NCBI GenBank assembly: GCA_001549895.1
Contig: AP014719.1
Coordinates: 372,001-436,000, forward strand
Length of the DNA stretch: 64,000 bases
Origin: Arthrobacter sp. Hiyo8
GTDB taxonomy: Bacteria; Actinomycetota; Actinomycetes; Actinomycetales; Micrococcaceae
Direction of reading: 5' to 3'
This document shows positions 24,207 through 35,766 of this stretch, piece after piece. The translations under genes and the position numbers were made by a program. The notes under the pieces were generated by a model that was not told where the DNA came from, ran no database searches, and saw only the letters and a list, made by a program, of their open reading frames with translations. Position 1 is the stretch's first letter; each line of letters starts with the position of its first letter.

Positions 24207-26891
24207 CTACGCTTGGCCCTGCGAAGCCGGCGGCACGCGCAGGCTTCCATACTCTCCATTCGGTGCCACCGCAGGTGCACGCCGGCCAAGGCCGTGACTA
24301 CCGACTGGATGACGACGAGATACATGAGCTGCCGATAGACGAACTGCTGAAGCGGAAGGGTCCACAGTGGACGAAGCGACTCATTGTCGAGCCGGAACGC
24401 ATAGGCCGCCATCAGGAATTGCACCAGGAGGAAGACAAGCCAGAGCGCGGCGATCCGGACCGGATCAAGGAAGACCAGGCCGTAGATGGCGAAGACGTCC
24501 ACTACTGGAGCGAACAGCGGCAGCAGCACCTGGAGGACGAGCAGATAGCCGAGCCCGCGCCGGCCGAGTTTTCCAGCCTGCCCGCCCTGCACCACCGCGC
24601 CCCGGTGCTTCCACATGGCCTGAAGCGTGCCATAGCACCAGCGGTATCGCTGTTTCCAAAGCGCGCCAAGGCTCGCGGGAGCTTCGGTCCAGGCCCTCGC
24701 ATCGTCCTGGTACACGACCCGCCAGCCATCGCGGCACAGTGCCATGGTCAGGTCCGTGTCTTCAGCGAGCGTGTCGTCGCTGACTCCGCCAACCCGGAAC
24801 AGGGCATCGCGGCGGAAGGCACCGATAGCCCCTGGAACGGTCGGCATGCACTCGGCGATGTCGAACAACCTGCGGTCCAGGTTGAAGCCGACGACGTATT
24901 CGATGTGCTGCCAGGCTCCGAGGATCCCTCCACGGTTGGCAACCTTGGTGTTCCCTGAAATTGCGCCCACTCGAGGGTCGGCGAAGGGCTGAATGAGGGA
25001 GTGAACCGTTTCCGGTTCGAAGACGGTATCACCGTCGACCATCACCACGAGATCGTGGCCGGCGGCTGCAAGCCCGGCATTCAACGCGGAGGGTTTGCCG
25101 CCGTTCTCTTTCCGGATCAACATAACACCCGGCAAGCCGAGCTTTTCGACGATGTCCGCGGTGTCATCGGTCGACCCGTCGTCAACCACAATGATCTCCA
25201 CCGGATGGCTTGATGCGGCGATAGACCGGACTGCGGCTTCGATGCCGGCGGCCTCGTTGTACGCGGGGACGATGACGCTGACCGGCTCCGTGACCCCGGG
25301 CGGACCGGCACGTCTACCCGGCGTCGGCTGCGGCCGGTCGCAAGGACCGGCGCGCCGCTCTCCGGTGGCGCGCTGCGCACACCACCACGAGCACGGCCCG
25401 GACCACTGTCACGACTCCGGCCGCAACGAGCGCCCAGGAGATGGCGACGATGAAGAAATCGCTGAGCCGTATTCCCCACACCAACGCGTTTCCGCTGATC
25501 TGCTCTCCCACCGAGGCATCGCGCATGCTTGCGATCCCGACGGCGTCGCCGCCGTCGTGACCGGAAGCCTTGATCCGCGACCTTGGTGAGGACGGAGTCG
25601 AGCGCCGTGACCGTCTGCTCCCTGTCTCCGCCGCCGTCGTGCATGAGGAGCACCTGGCCCTGCGGGCCTGAAGGGGTGAGGTTCTTCTCGATGGCGGCGA
25701 CTCCGGGCCGCTGCCAGTCCTCACTGTCCTGGGTGGTGAGCACAGTGAGATAACCCGGTCCGCAGCGGTGCGCATCGCCGCCCACGTGCCGTCCCGGACG
25801 GCGTCGTTCTCGGAGCTGTACGGCGGACGCAGGAGCGTCGAGGCACGGCCCGTGATGCCGGCAATCACTTGCTGGTCACCCTGGACCTCAAGCTGCTGGC
25901 GCCAAGCCGGGCGCTCCCAAGGTCCGCATGTGTCAACGTGTGCACCCCGATCTCGTTGCCGTCCGCAAGGATGCGGCGCACGAGGTCGGATTGTCGATGG
26001 CAGCTGAACCGACCACGAAAAACGTGGCATGGACATGGTGCTTGCGGAGGACGTCAAGGATCCGGGGAGTCCAGACCGGGTCCGGACCGTCGTCGAACGT
26101 CAGCGCGAGCGTGCGGTCCGGCGGACCGACGGTACGAACGGAGCCGCCGCGGGAATCAACCACCGGCCCACCGTGCGAGACCGCGTCCGGGACGGTACTC
26201 GCGGAGCCACCCCCGGGCACCGAGTCATCGGCGATCCGGCGAGGTGATGCATGTACCCCTGCACGACGAGTGCGACACCCAGTGCCAACAGGACGGCCAG
26301 AAGGATGAACCAGTGCGCCCTGACACTGACCGGAGCAGTGCGCTTGCTCAGGCGGCGCGCACTCACGGGTGCGTCGGCGTGGACGGCCGCGTGGCCTGGC
26401 CGGAGCTGACCCGCTCTTGCCCGGACCCGTCGGCGACGTGCTCGGCTCAGAGGACGCAACCGGCGCAAACGAGGCAGCGTGCTGCGCGGCCGCACCGTTG
26501 ATCGGTTGTGCCACAGCAGCGGGCGAAGGAGAAGTCACCGGAACACCGAAAGCGGCCGGCGTCGAAGGCGCAGGCAATCGGCCCTCGCCGGTCGGGAGCC
26601 CATCCGCGTTGGAAGGCGGAGTCGATGGGGATGACGGAAGACCACGGGCTGCCGGAGCGGCCGGTGGCGCCAAGGGCTTCACTGCGGCCGGCAAAGGTAG
26701 GAACGGCGCCGCAACGTTGGGCCTCCCATGAACGCAACCAGCAGGAGGATGACATAGCCTCCTGCGAGCACAAGGGCTCCGAGCCCAATAAGCTTGAGCC
26801 TCCGCAGGCGTCGGCCTGAGGCGTCGACGAAGACAGGCCCACGCGGCGACGCGGATCCAGGCTGATCGGACGTTCTATTAAAAGCTGCCAT
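24207..26891 (-). CDS. Bifunctional polysaccharide deacetylase / family 2 glycosyltransferase, frameshifted
   Basis: A large membrane protein: an N-terminal helix, a Pro/Ala/Ser-rich linker, a second helix (AHWFILLAVLLALGVALVVQ), a NodB deacetylase domain (LALTFDDGPDPVWTPRIL with the metal Asp pair, RPPYSSEND, LLMHDGGGDREQTV), more helices and a GT2 domain (IIVVDDGSTDDTADIVE, VVMVDGDTVFE, AEDTDLTMALCRDGW, QRYRWCYGTLQAMWKHRG), then terminal helices. This order is known for cell-envelope polysaccharide enzymes in actinobacteria. Slips near 26735, 26400, 25945, 25745, 25565, 25310 and 24260. Restoring the last gives a stop at 24207 rather than an overlap with the CoA ligase. Confidence 0.85.
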
Positions 26892-26975
26892 CGGGCACCA
26901 ACCTTAGAGGATTCGCATCCCGTAGCCCAAAAAGCGTCTTGTGCGACGATCCCGAGGGTTCAAGGTTCAAAACGG

Positions 26976-29900
26976 CTAGCGCTTCGCCAGCGTTCGCAGG
27001 AGTTTCAGGGCCACGGAGATCGACGCGAGGTCTACTTGCCCGGGTTTGGTGACCTCCACGAAGGTGTCCTTGATCCTTCCCAGCTGCTCCTGGCGTCCGC
27101 TCTCCCACTCCACAATGCGGTCCACGGCAGAGGCGCCGGAGGCCCCGCTCGCCCGGGTCGTCCGCATGACGGAAATCGTGATGTCGACGACGGCGGAATA
27201 GGCGTCGTCGCGGAGGGCTGCCCGAGCCAGGGCTTCCCACCGGCTTTGCCGCGGCAGGTCAGTGATGCGCAGCAACAGCGTTCCCACGCCGATCCAATGA
27301 ATGACCGTGTGGTACATATCGGCGATGGTGGTGAGGGGTTCATCCACCTGCTCCGCCACCAGCGAGATGTCCAGGAGGGAAAAGCTCTCCAGCAAATCGG
27401 AGGCGCGCCGCCCCAGGTCACCCGGCATCCCGACGTCGTTCCAATGCGCCAACCGTTGCTCGGCGCGGTCAAGGTCCGAGCCGCGCAGGAATTCCGTGGT
27501 CCGGGTCCGCAGCAGATCCACGGTCGCCCGATCCTCCTTAGGCTTCCGCGACGGGTTGGTCCCGATGGTCATGCGTCACGTACCAGCGGGTTGCACGGTC
27601 AAGGAGCCTGCGCAGTGGAAGGGCCACCGCGGCGGCGTGTTCGCTGGGAAACCCGGGAGGCAGGCTGGCGATCCTGTCCACGAAGCGCTGCAGCTCATAA
27701 CCTCGCGGACAACCACGAAAGCCCTGGCCACTGCCGCCGCGGTGGCCGTGGTCTCCTCGATGGCGCGGAAGGCGAACGTGATCCCTCCAAGGTTGATCAT
27801 GTCGTTGGCCACCACCGTGCAGATGATCTGCCGACGTAACGGGTGGAGTCCAGTTCGGCATCAAAGCGCTCGGAGAACTGGCGGGGAAAATAGCCACGGA
27901 GGACCCGCTTGAACCAGGGATCGTCGGCGAGGTCGCTTGCGGTGAGCTCCCTCGCCAGCTCGATCTTCGCGTAGGCGGCGAGCACCGACAGCTCCGGAGA
28001 GGTCAGCCCAGTGCCTGCCCGCAGCCTGTCCTGGAGTTGTTCCGTGCTCGGCAGGGCCTCCAGGCCGCGGTCCAGGTCCGCTGCGTTCTCCAGCCAGTCC
28101 ATGATCCGCTCAAAGCCGGGACCCAACTCCAGCGCCAGGTGCCGGTCATTGAAAAGGAGGACGTTCTGGTCCATGTTGTTTGCCAGGACCAGGCGGCTTA
28201 CTTCGTCGGTCAGGGAATGCAGGAAGCCCGCTCGTTCCTCGGCCCCATTTTCCCTGCCGCAATCATCCGGTCAACGAAGATCTTGATGTTGACCTCGTGG
28301 TCCGAACAGTCCACGCCGGCCGAATTGTCTATCGCATCGGTGTTGAGAAGGACACCGGCGAGTGCCGCCTCTATTCGGCCGCGCTGCGTGACGCCCAGGT
28401 TCCCGCCTCGGCCACGATCCGGGCCTGAGTTCGTTGCCATTGACCCTGATGGCGTCGTTGGCTTTGTCCCCCACCTGCGTTTGGCCTTCGGTGGAGGCTT
28501 TGACGTATGTTCCGATGCCACCGTTGTAGAGCAGGTTCATGGGCGCCCTAAGAATGGCCTGCATCAGGGCGTGGGGTGGCAGCGAGGCCGTCCCTGGATC
28601 CAGGCCGAGGGCGGTCCGGACCTGTTCCGTGATCCCGATGGCTTTGGCCCGGCGGGAGTGGACACCCCGCCTTTGCTGATCAGTGAAGGATCGTAGTCGG
28701 CCCAGGACGAACGGGGAAGACCGAAGAGGCGCTTGCGTTCCTCGAAGGACGTTGCCGCGTCGGGGCTCGGGTCAAGGAAGATGTCCCGGTGGTCGAATGC
28801 CGCCACCAGTCGGATGTGCGGGGAGAGGAGCATTGCGTTTCCGAAGACGTCGCCGCTCATGTCTCCGATGCCGGCCACGGTGAAGTCTTCGCCTTGTGAA
28901 TCCATGCCGAGCTCGCTGAAATGGTGTTTCGCGGATTCCCACGCGCCGCGGGCCGTGATGCCCATCTGCTTGTGGTCATATCCCACGGATCCCCGGAAGC
29001 GAAGGCGTCGCCGAGCCAGAAGCCGTAGTCCCGGGCCACGGAATTGGCCGCGTCTGAAAATGACGCTGTGCCCTTGTCAGCTGCAACCACCAAGTAGTAG
29101 TCATCGCCGTCGTGGCGCACCACGCTGGCCGGGGGCACCACCGTTTCCCCGTCCGCCGTGGTGAGCAGGTTGTCGGTGAGGTCCAGCATGCCTTTGATGA
29201 AGATCTTGTAGCATTCCAGGCCTTCGGCGAGCCAGGCCTCGCGGTCCATGGCAGGGTCCGGCAATCGCTTTGGATAGAAGCCTCCTTTTGCTCCTGTGGG
29301 CACGATGACGGAGTTCTTCACGTTTTGTGCCTTGACCAGTCCCAGGACCTCGGTCCGGAAATCCTCGCTTCGGTCAGACCAGCGCAAACCCCCGCGCGCC
29401 AGGGTTCCGAAGCGCAGATGGACGCCTTCCACCCGCGGCGAGTACACCCAGATCTCGTACTTCGGCCGCGGAAACGGGGCACCTGCAATCGCGGCGGGAT
29501 TGAGTTTGAAGCTCAAGTGGGCCTTGCCTTGGAAGTAGTTGGTCCGCGTTGTGGCTTCGACGAGGTTCATGAACGTGCGCAGCAGACGGTCAGCGTCGAG
29601 GACAGGGATGTCGTCGATCGCGGCGAGCAACTCCTTTTTCGCGCCCGCGGTGTTCCTGCCGCGGTCAGGCTCGTCCAGCCCGGGATCGAACTTCGCTTGG
29701 AACAGGGCAAGGAGCGCGCGTGTTGCCCGGACGTTGCTGATCAGCGTGTCCGCGATGAATCCGTACGAGTTGGTGGTCCCCAGTTGCTGGAGGTATTTCG
29801 CGTAGCTTCTCAGGATTGCGGCCTGCCGCCACGCAAGCCGTTCCCGGATGACGAGTGCGTCGATCCGGTCGGATTCGATGTCCCCCCGCATGGCGGCCGT

Positions 29901-31786
29901 GAAGGCATCCGCGAGCAGTCCGCTGGTTCCCTCGGGGTCAACGCTGCCAGGAAACTTCACGCCGAGGTCGTAAAGAAACAGCTCCTGGCCGCCCCGCCGA
30001 AGCTCGAAAGGCCGCTGGTCCAGCACTTCGAGCCCGAGGTTATGCAGGAAGGGCAGGATCTGCGTCAGGCTCCTGGGCCTTGTCAGGTAAAGGCGGATCC
30101 GGGCGTCCTCCACGAGGGTGCTCGGCGCACCCGTCCTGATGTATACCGTGAGCAGGGGATCCCCGAACGGCCTGCCGCCTGCTCCGTCCAGGTCGAAGGT
30201 CTCGAAGTTGACGATGTCCCCGAGCGCGGCCTCCGCCTCGTAAACGGCGCGATAACCGGCGGGAAAGGCGTCGGACCAGAGCCCGGCGAGCCGTGCGGCC
30301 TCCGCCGCCGGGAAGCGGTCGCGGATCGCGTCGTCGAGTCCGTCCGACCATGAGCGGGTAGCGGCGATCAGGCGCCGCTCCAGTTGGGAAGGGTCGACGA
30401 CGGCGGCCTGGACGCCGGAGCGTCGGGCGCGGCACCTACATGGATCCGGAAGAACACCCGGGCCATGGGTGACTCGGTCAGACGGACCTCGAAGTCTACA
30501 GAGTCCGCCCGAACGCCCGCTTGAGTTCATCTTCCATCAATAGCCGGACCGCCGTGCTGTAGCGGCGGCGCGGGAAGAAGACGAGCGCGGACACGAACCG
30601 TCCAAAGCTGTCCGGACGAAGGAACACGCGGATCCGCTGCAGCACCTCGGCACGAAGAATTTCGCCCGCCAGGCGCGCGAGGTCATCCGCTTCGATGTGG
30701 AACAGTTCGTCCCTTGGAAAGGTCTCCAGGACGGCCATCAATTCCCTGGCCTGTTGCGATCGGGCGTAAACCCCAGCCTTTCGCTGACTGCCTGGACCTT
30801 CTCCCTGAGAACCGGAATTCGGCGGACCGACTGGTGAGCGGCACCGGCCGTGAACAAGCCCAAGAAGCGTCGTTCGCCGGTGGTGCGGCCGGCCCGATCG
30901 AACATTTTCACGCGAACTTGGTCCAGGTACGAGTGCCTCAGGACTGTGGACCTGACCTCCGAGGTGGAAAGGGCGAGTGCTTGGGAGCCGTGGATACCCG
31001 GCACGCCTGGCCGACGCCTCCGCGGCGTCCCCCTCTGGCCGCCTCAGCAGACCCAGCGCGGCGCCTTGCCGTTCGACGAGCAGGTCCTGGCCACCCGCCG
31101 TCGTGAGTTTGCCTTCGGTGTAACCGAGAAACAGGAAGTTTCCGTCGTCGAGCCAGAGGAGCAATTCCCTGAGCTGTTTCGGTGGCGGCGCCACATCGCG
31201 CGGGAACCCGTCCACCGAGGCGACGGCTTCGGCGAGCTTGCCACGGATGGCGGATCCGTCGCGGATGGCAACCCGGACATCATCCAGCACCCTCTGCAGG
31301 TTATCCGTCAGTCGCCTCACGGCAGCCGCATCGGGCAGCCTGCCGATCTCCGCGGCAATCCAGACCTCGGTTTCCCCGGCCTCCGGAGGGGTTTCGCCCT
31401 CCATGGACGTTCCAAGGCGGACTTCCAGTAGCTCGTGGGACACCGGGTCGCGAAGCACCCTAAAGCTGGGATGAACCAGCAGATTGATGGACGTGTCGTC
31501 GCGGGTGAGCTCCGCCGTGACGGAGTGGACCAGATACGGGATGTCGTCCGTCACGACTGCGACGATGCTGGCATCCAATTCGGTCAAGATCCCGACGGCG
31601 GCTTGCCCGGGCGCGCGCGACGACGCCAGTTTCAGGTGGTGCCCGGCCGCGCACGGAGCGTCTCGGGACTATAGCTCCTCAGATCCTCCGGGGCACCTGG
31701 GCAAAGTATTCGGCCAGGAAAGCTTCACTGGGCTCAAGCGAAGATGCTGCCTTCGTCTGCTCCGCCGGCACCGATTCGCGTGTCAT
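26976..31786 (-). CDS. gdh: NAD-specific glutamate dehydrogenase, large (about 180 kDa) type, frameshifted
   Basis: Oxidative deamination of glutamate to 2-oxoglutarate with NAD. The joined product is about 1,600 residues, exactly the size of the L-GDH180 class. Marks: N-terminal ACT-like region with [13 protein letters not shown], the catalytic core with [36 protein letters not shown], and the nucleotide fold [17 protein letters not shown]; the C-terminus ends [10 protein letters not shown]. At least eight slips (for example 31670, 31000, 30770, 30450, 28985, 28560, 28270, 27835). ATG 31786 starts [16 protein letters not shown], preceded by GAGG. It stands alone, with 84 bp to the deacetylase gene downstream. 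Confidence 0.95.
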
Positions 31787-31917
31787 GTCACCGCGCCTCC
31801 ACTGCGGGTGCCACTCGCAAACTGGGGTTGACGATCCAGCCCTCCGCGCCTCCCTTCATCATGGCTGGCCGCACAGACCGAGTCCAGATGCTGGAACAAA
31901 GTACCAGGACATGACGC

Positions 31918-31943
31918 GGGCGCGGGCCGTATGGCCCGCGCCC
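31918..31943 (-). terminator. Perfect 11-bp GC hairpin after csbD
   Basis: Arms 31918-31928 and 31933-31943 pair fully around GTAT, 20 bp beyond the CsbD stop. It lacks a T-run. Confidence 0.55.
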
Positions 31944-31962
31944 TGCTGTCGGCGTCGATGGA

Positions 31963-32139
31963 CTAGTGCTTCCTGAAGGCGCCTTTGATCTTTTCACCTG
32001 CCAGCTTCAGATCGGCCCTGACCTGACGGGACTTGCCCTCAGCCTTCAGCCGGTCATTGCCGGTGGCTTCGCCGGCCGCTTCCGTGGCCTTGCCGTGGAA
32101 TTTACCGGCAGCGTGATGGATCCTCTCACCCCAACCCAT
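31963..32139 (-). CDS. CsbD family stress protein
   Basis: Intact 58-residue hydrophilic protein: MGWGERIHHAAGKFHGKATE, then GNDRLKAEGKSRQVRADLK and GEKIKGAFRKH, the typical CsbD-like repeat pattern. The family is associated with general stress; molecular role unknown. AAAGGAGAG precedes ATG 32139. Transcribed towards gdh. Confidence 0.9.
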   Translation of the reverse strand: MGWGERIHHAAGKFHGKATEAAGEATGNDRLKAEGKSRQVRADLKLAGEKIKGAFRKH

Positions 32140-32275
32140 GATGGCTCTCCTTTGTCGGCGGCCGCGGCGGGACACCGCGAGGCCGCACTTAAATTGTAGG
32201 GACGGAACTGCGGCAAAGGCACGTCCCGGCCGGGAAGCCTTGACACTCAGGGAGCACGGATACGGGTCCCGTACC

Positions 32276-33255
32276 ATGGGGCGGATGGTGTTCATACGGC
32301 TATACCGCGAAGGCAAACTCGAACGCGACGATGTCCGGGCCACGAGATCGAAGCCCTGGCCCGCCAGGACGATGTGGTCCTGTGGATCGACTACACGGAC
32401 CCGACGGCGGATGACCTGCTCGGCGTCGAAACCGTGTATGGGCTTCACCGCCTCGCCGTCGAGGACGCCGTCCACGACTTCCAGCGGCCCAAACTGGACC
32501 GGTACCCGAACCACCTGTTCCTCTCGGCTTACCAAGCGGCTCTAAAGCCTGGCACCGGCGAGCTGACCGTCGTCGAGGTCTCGGCATTCGTGACCCATAA
32601 CGCCCTGGTGACTGTACACGGGCCGGAGTTCGACACCGACGAGCTGACGGCGCACTGGGACTCGGAAACCGACCTCGCCCAACACGGGGTGCCCTTCCTC
32701 TTCTGGGGCCTGTTGGACATGATCGTCGACGGGCATTTCGACGCCGTCCAGGAACTCGATGGCTACATCGACGCCCTCGAAGAGTCGCTTTTCGACGACC
32801 ACTCCCCCGACCATGACCTACAGCGGAAGACGTTCGAACTCCGCAAGAACCTCGTCCGGCTCCGCCGCGTCGTCCTGCCCATGCGTGAAGTCCTCAACAC
32901 CCTGCTCCGGCGCGAAGACCTGGTCGGCTGCAGCCCTGCGATGCAGCCCTTCCTGCAGGACGTCTACGACCATGTGCTGCGTGCCTCGGAATGGACGGAA
33001 TCGCTCCGCGACCTGGTCACCACCATCCTGGAAACCCACATCAGCATCCAGGGGAACCAGATGAACCTCGTCATGAAGAAGGTCACCAGCTGGGCTGCGA
33101 TCATCGCCGTCCCGACTGCCGTGACGGGCTTCTTCGGGCAGAACGTGCCCTTCTTCGGCTTCCAGAGCGACTATGGGCTCTGGCTATCCTGCGCGCTCAT
33201 GGCCGGCGGCTCAATCTTCCTGTACCTGGCGTTCAAGAAACGGGACTGGATCTAG
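32276..33255 (+). CDS. corA: CorA family magnesium/cobalt transporter, frameshifted
   Basis: Inner-membrane divalent cation channel. Long cytoplasmic domain (YGLHRLAVEDAVHDFQRPKL, VSAFVTHNALVTVHG) and a helical stalk (LRKNLVRLRRVVLPMREVLN), followed by two C-terminal membrane segments ending AFKKRDWI. The signature loop at the first membrane helix reads GFFGQNVPFFGF, so GQN stands in place of the classic GMN, a variant I recall from actinobacterial CorA proteins. One slip near 32340. About 326 residues. ATG 32276 is chosen as the longer start; ATG 32285 is possible. Confidence 0.9.
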
Positions 33256-33281
33256 CTGGTTCCCCTGGGACGTCCTCTGCC

Positions 33282-34938
33282 CTACTGGTCGTCCTTACGG
33301 GCGGGAAGTACCAGGAGCGCATCCCAACCGCGCGTTCCGAACCGCCCGACGGGCTGTTCTGGACTCTTCCTTCGGCAACGGCCGTTGTTGAGCCGCCGCC
33401 GTCGAGGTTCATGGCCTGGACCATGCCGAGCGACACCGCGACGTCGGCCTCTTCCTTCAAGCTCAATCCCAGGGAGGCAGTCGAGCGTCCGTCCGCCGTG
33501 ACGAGCATGGTCCTGCCCTGAGCGTCGGTACCGGCGAAGGTCCGGGGGTTCCGCTTGTGGACCCAACCGTAGTAGAAGCTGTTTCCGTCGTTCGGGTGCA
33601 CCATGCCGTCATGCCGGGCGGTGACGTCCACGCTGCCGTCCTTGACGAGCAGCGGGCCGCCGTTCACGACGCTCGTGGCCTTGTCGGTGTGCAAGGGCTT
33701 CCCATCCTGGCCGAGCAATCCGGCGTCGATCTTCAGCTTCGCGCCTAAGGGAGCGAGCGCGCGGAGCCTGGCGACGTCTGTTCCGGTGGCCTGGATGGTG
33801 TGTCCGCCCGCAGGCACGGCCGCGCCACGGGTTTCGGCGACGGAAGTCACTGTGTCTTTGCTGTCCACGGTCACTTCAAGACCCGGACCGGCAGGCGTGG
33901 CCGGTCCGAACTCCGGGGTGAACGTGACGAGCTCGCTGGAGTTCGTGCAGGTGACGTCCTGGAGCGGGCCTGAGGTGGGCAAGTCGTTGGCGCCGCCACA
34001 GTTTCGGATCAGCCCGGGTACCCGGTCGATGCCGTCCAGAGCGGCTTCTCCGGCCGAGGAGGCGATCTTCCCTGACCAAGTCAGTCGCTGGATACTGCTG
34101 GCATTCTTCTTTCCGTCAATGACGAGGGCAGGACGGTCCGCCACGGCTTCGCTGAGAATCCTGCCTCCGTACACACCGACGCCGGCGGGGTCACCTTCGG
34201 CGCCGGCCTTCGGGTCGAAGACGAAGAAGCCTGCGTTGACGGCGGCGATGGCGTGGGCGTCCGCGGCCAGCTGGCTGGTGGTCTCCCGCTTCTCCAGGTC
34301 CGGGCCGAATGATGCGGCTAGCTGGCCGTCGTACTTCCGGGGGTCGATGGTGATGACATCAAGATTCCACGGTCCGCGCGTCTTTGTGCTGGTTTCGGAG
34401 TCACCGTCCCAACCGGTATAGATCACTGAGGAGGCAAAACCGGCGGCCTTGATCTTCGCGACGACGGAGGCACCGTCGGCCTGTGCGGCAAAGTGGCCGG
34501 CACGGGCCCGGAAGCCCAAATCGCCTCCGGCGTCGGCAAGCTGCGGCGACTGGACATGTTCAACGCGGGCATCGACGCCGGCGGCCTTGAGCTTGTCGGC
34601 CGTGCGCTGCGCTGTGGCCTGGCTCGAGAGCGCCGACGTCGGAGCATCCGGATCCGGCGAATCAGAGGGAATCGCCACTTCGGCTGTCCAGAAGAGCGAA
34701 GAGTCAGCCCTCCCCTGCTGATTTTGGTGAGCGTGACGCCCGGAGCGAGGGTTGTCACGGTCCGTTTCTCAGGGAGGTCTGCGGCGCCAAGGTTGAGGTG
34801 GGAAGCCTGGTCCGTGCTGTTGCTATTTGAGCGCACATCGTCCGCATGGGTGGGGCCCACCGGGGTGAGGAGCGCTGAAGAGACGGCCAGAATGAGTCCG
34901 CCAGTGAGGGCACTGCGACGCTTGAGGGAGGCTTTCAT
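33282..34938 (-). CDS. Secreted phosphodiester glycosidase (NAGPA/DUF2233) with SPOR-like N-terminal region, frameshifted
   Basis: A signal peptide (SALTGGLILAVSSALLTPVG, cleavage near THA-DD) directs export. Residues about 75-150 look like a SPOR-type domain (LKAAGVDARVEHVQSP, FRARAGHFAAQADGASVVAK), which in other proteins binds peptidoglycan. The C-terminal NAGPA domain has AAVNAGFF, GIDRVPGLI, SVVNGGPLLVKDG, RTFAGTDAQGRTMLVTADGR and NLDGGGSTT, matching the phosphodiester glycosidase family. About 550 residues. One slip near 34700 and another near 33330; the latter puts the true stop at 33282. Likely acts at the cell wall; substrate unknown. Confidence 0.85.
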
Positions 34939-35090
34939 GCGTCCACCGTATAGAGGCCGGCCGGTCGTTCGGACAGGTTTTCCGGGTTTCGAGGCACCTG
35001 TTGACCGAAGCTTCATGCCGCGTTCACCTGCAGGACGAAGACCGTCCGAAGCATGGGCGTTGGCTGTCCGCGGATTGGGTTCAGGGCAGA

Positions 35091-35684
35091 ATGGAAGGCA
35101 TGCCCCTCACTACCTTCGCCCTCGTACGCCACGGCCAGACAGACTGGAATGCCCAGCGCCGGCTGCAGGGATCCACCGACATACCGCTGAACGACGTCGG
35201 CCGCGGCCAGGCGCGCGACGCCGTCGGCGTCCTGTCCGCCTACGAGTGGGACGCCATCGTTTCGTCGCCGCTGAGCCGGGCTGCGGAGACCGCCGAGCTG
35301 ATCGCCGCAGGGCTGGGACTCACCGTGGACCGGCGCGTGCCGGAGCTCACTGAGCGCCGTTTTGGACCTGCCGAGGGCCTGCAGGCAGGACCTGAATTGG
35401 ACGCCCTGCGCATCCCCGGCGGTTTCCGCGGCGCGGAAAGCGAGGACAAGGCAGCCTCCCGCGGCTTGGCTGCGCTGGAAGCGCTGGCCAAGGAGTTCAA
35501 CGGCCGCCGCGTCCTGGTGGTCGCCCACGGAACGCTCCTCCGCGTGAGCCTCGGCCGTGCGGTGGGCCGCACTCTGCAAAGCATCGACAACGCCGTGCTC
35601 AACCTTGCCCACCACCATCCCGTTGACGGCTGGCATCTCGAATACTTCAACGGCGAACGCGTCATGGCCACTATTCCCGGCTGA
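35091..35684 (+). CDS. Histidine phosphatase family protein
   Basis: Intact protein of about 197 residues. The catalytic motif is FALVRHGQTDWNAQRRLQGS, then SSPLSRAAETAELIA, ELTERRFGPAEG and the second catalytic His in VVAHGTLLRVSLG. This is the phosphoglycerate-mutase-like/CobC/GpgP group; the specific phosphoester is not identifiable. ATG 35091 and ATG 35100 are both possible starts. A 405-bp frame opens further upstream, but its codons do not look coding. Confidence 0.9.
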   Translation: MEGMPLTTFALVRHGQTDWNAQRRLQGSTDIPLNDVGRGQARDAVGVLSAYEWDAIVSSPLSRAAETAELIAAGLGLTVDRRVPELTERRFGPAEGLQAGPELDALRIPGGFRGAESEDKAASRGLAALEALAKEFNGRRVLVVAHGTLLRVSLGRAVGRTLQSIDNAVLNLAHHHPVDGWHLEYFNGERVMATIPG

Positions 35685-35766
35685 GCCGCACCGGGTCGAA
35701 GGCATATCCACCGGGACAGCGGCGTGGGAGACTGTTCAGCACGGACAGGAACTCTTTCCGAAGGGG

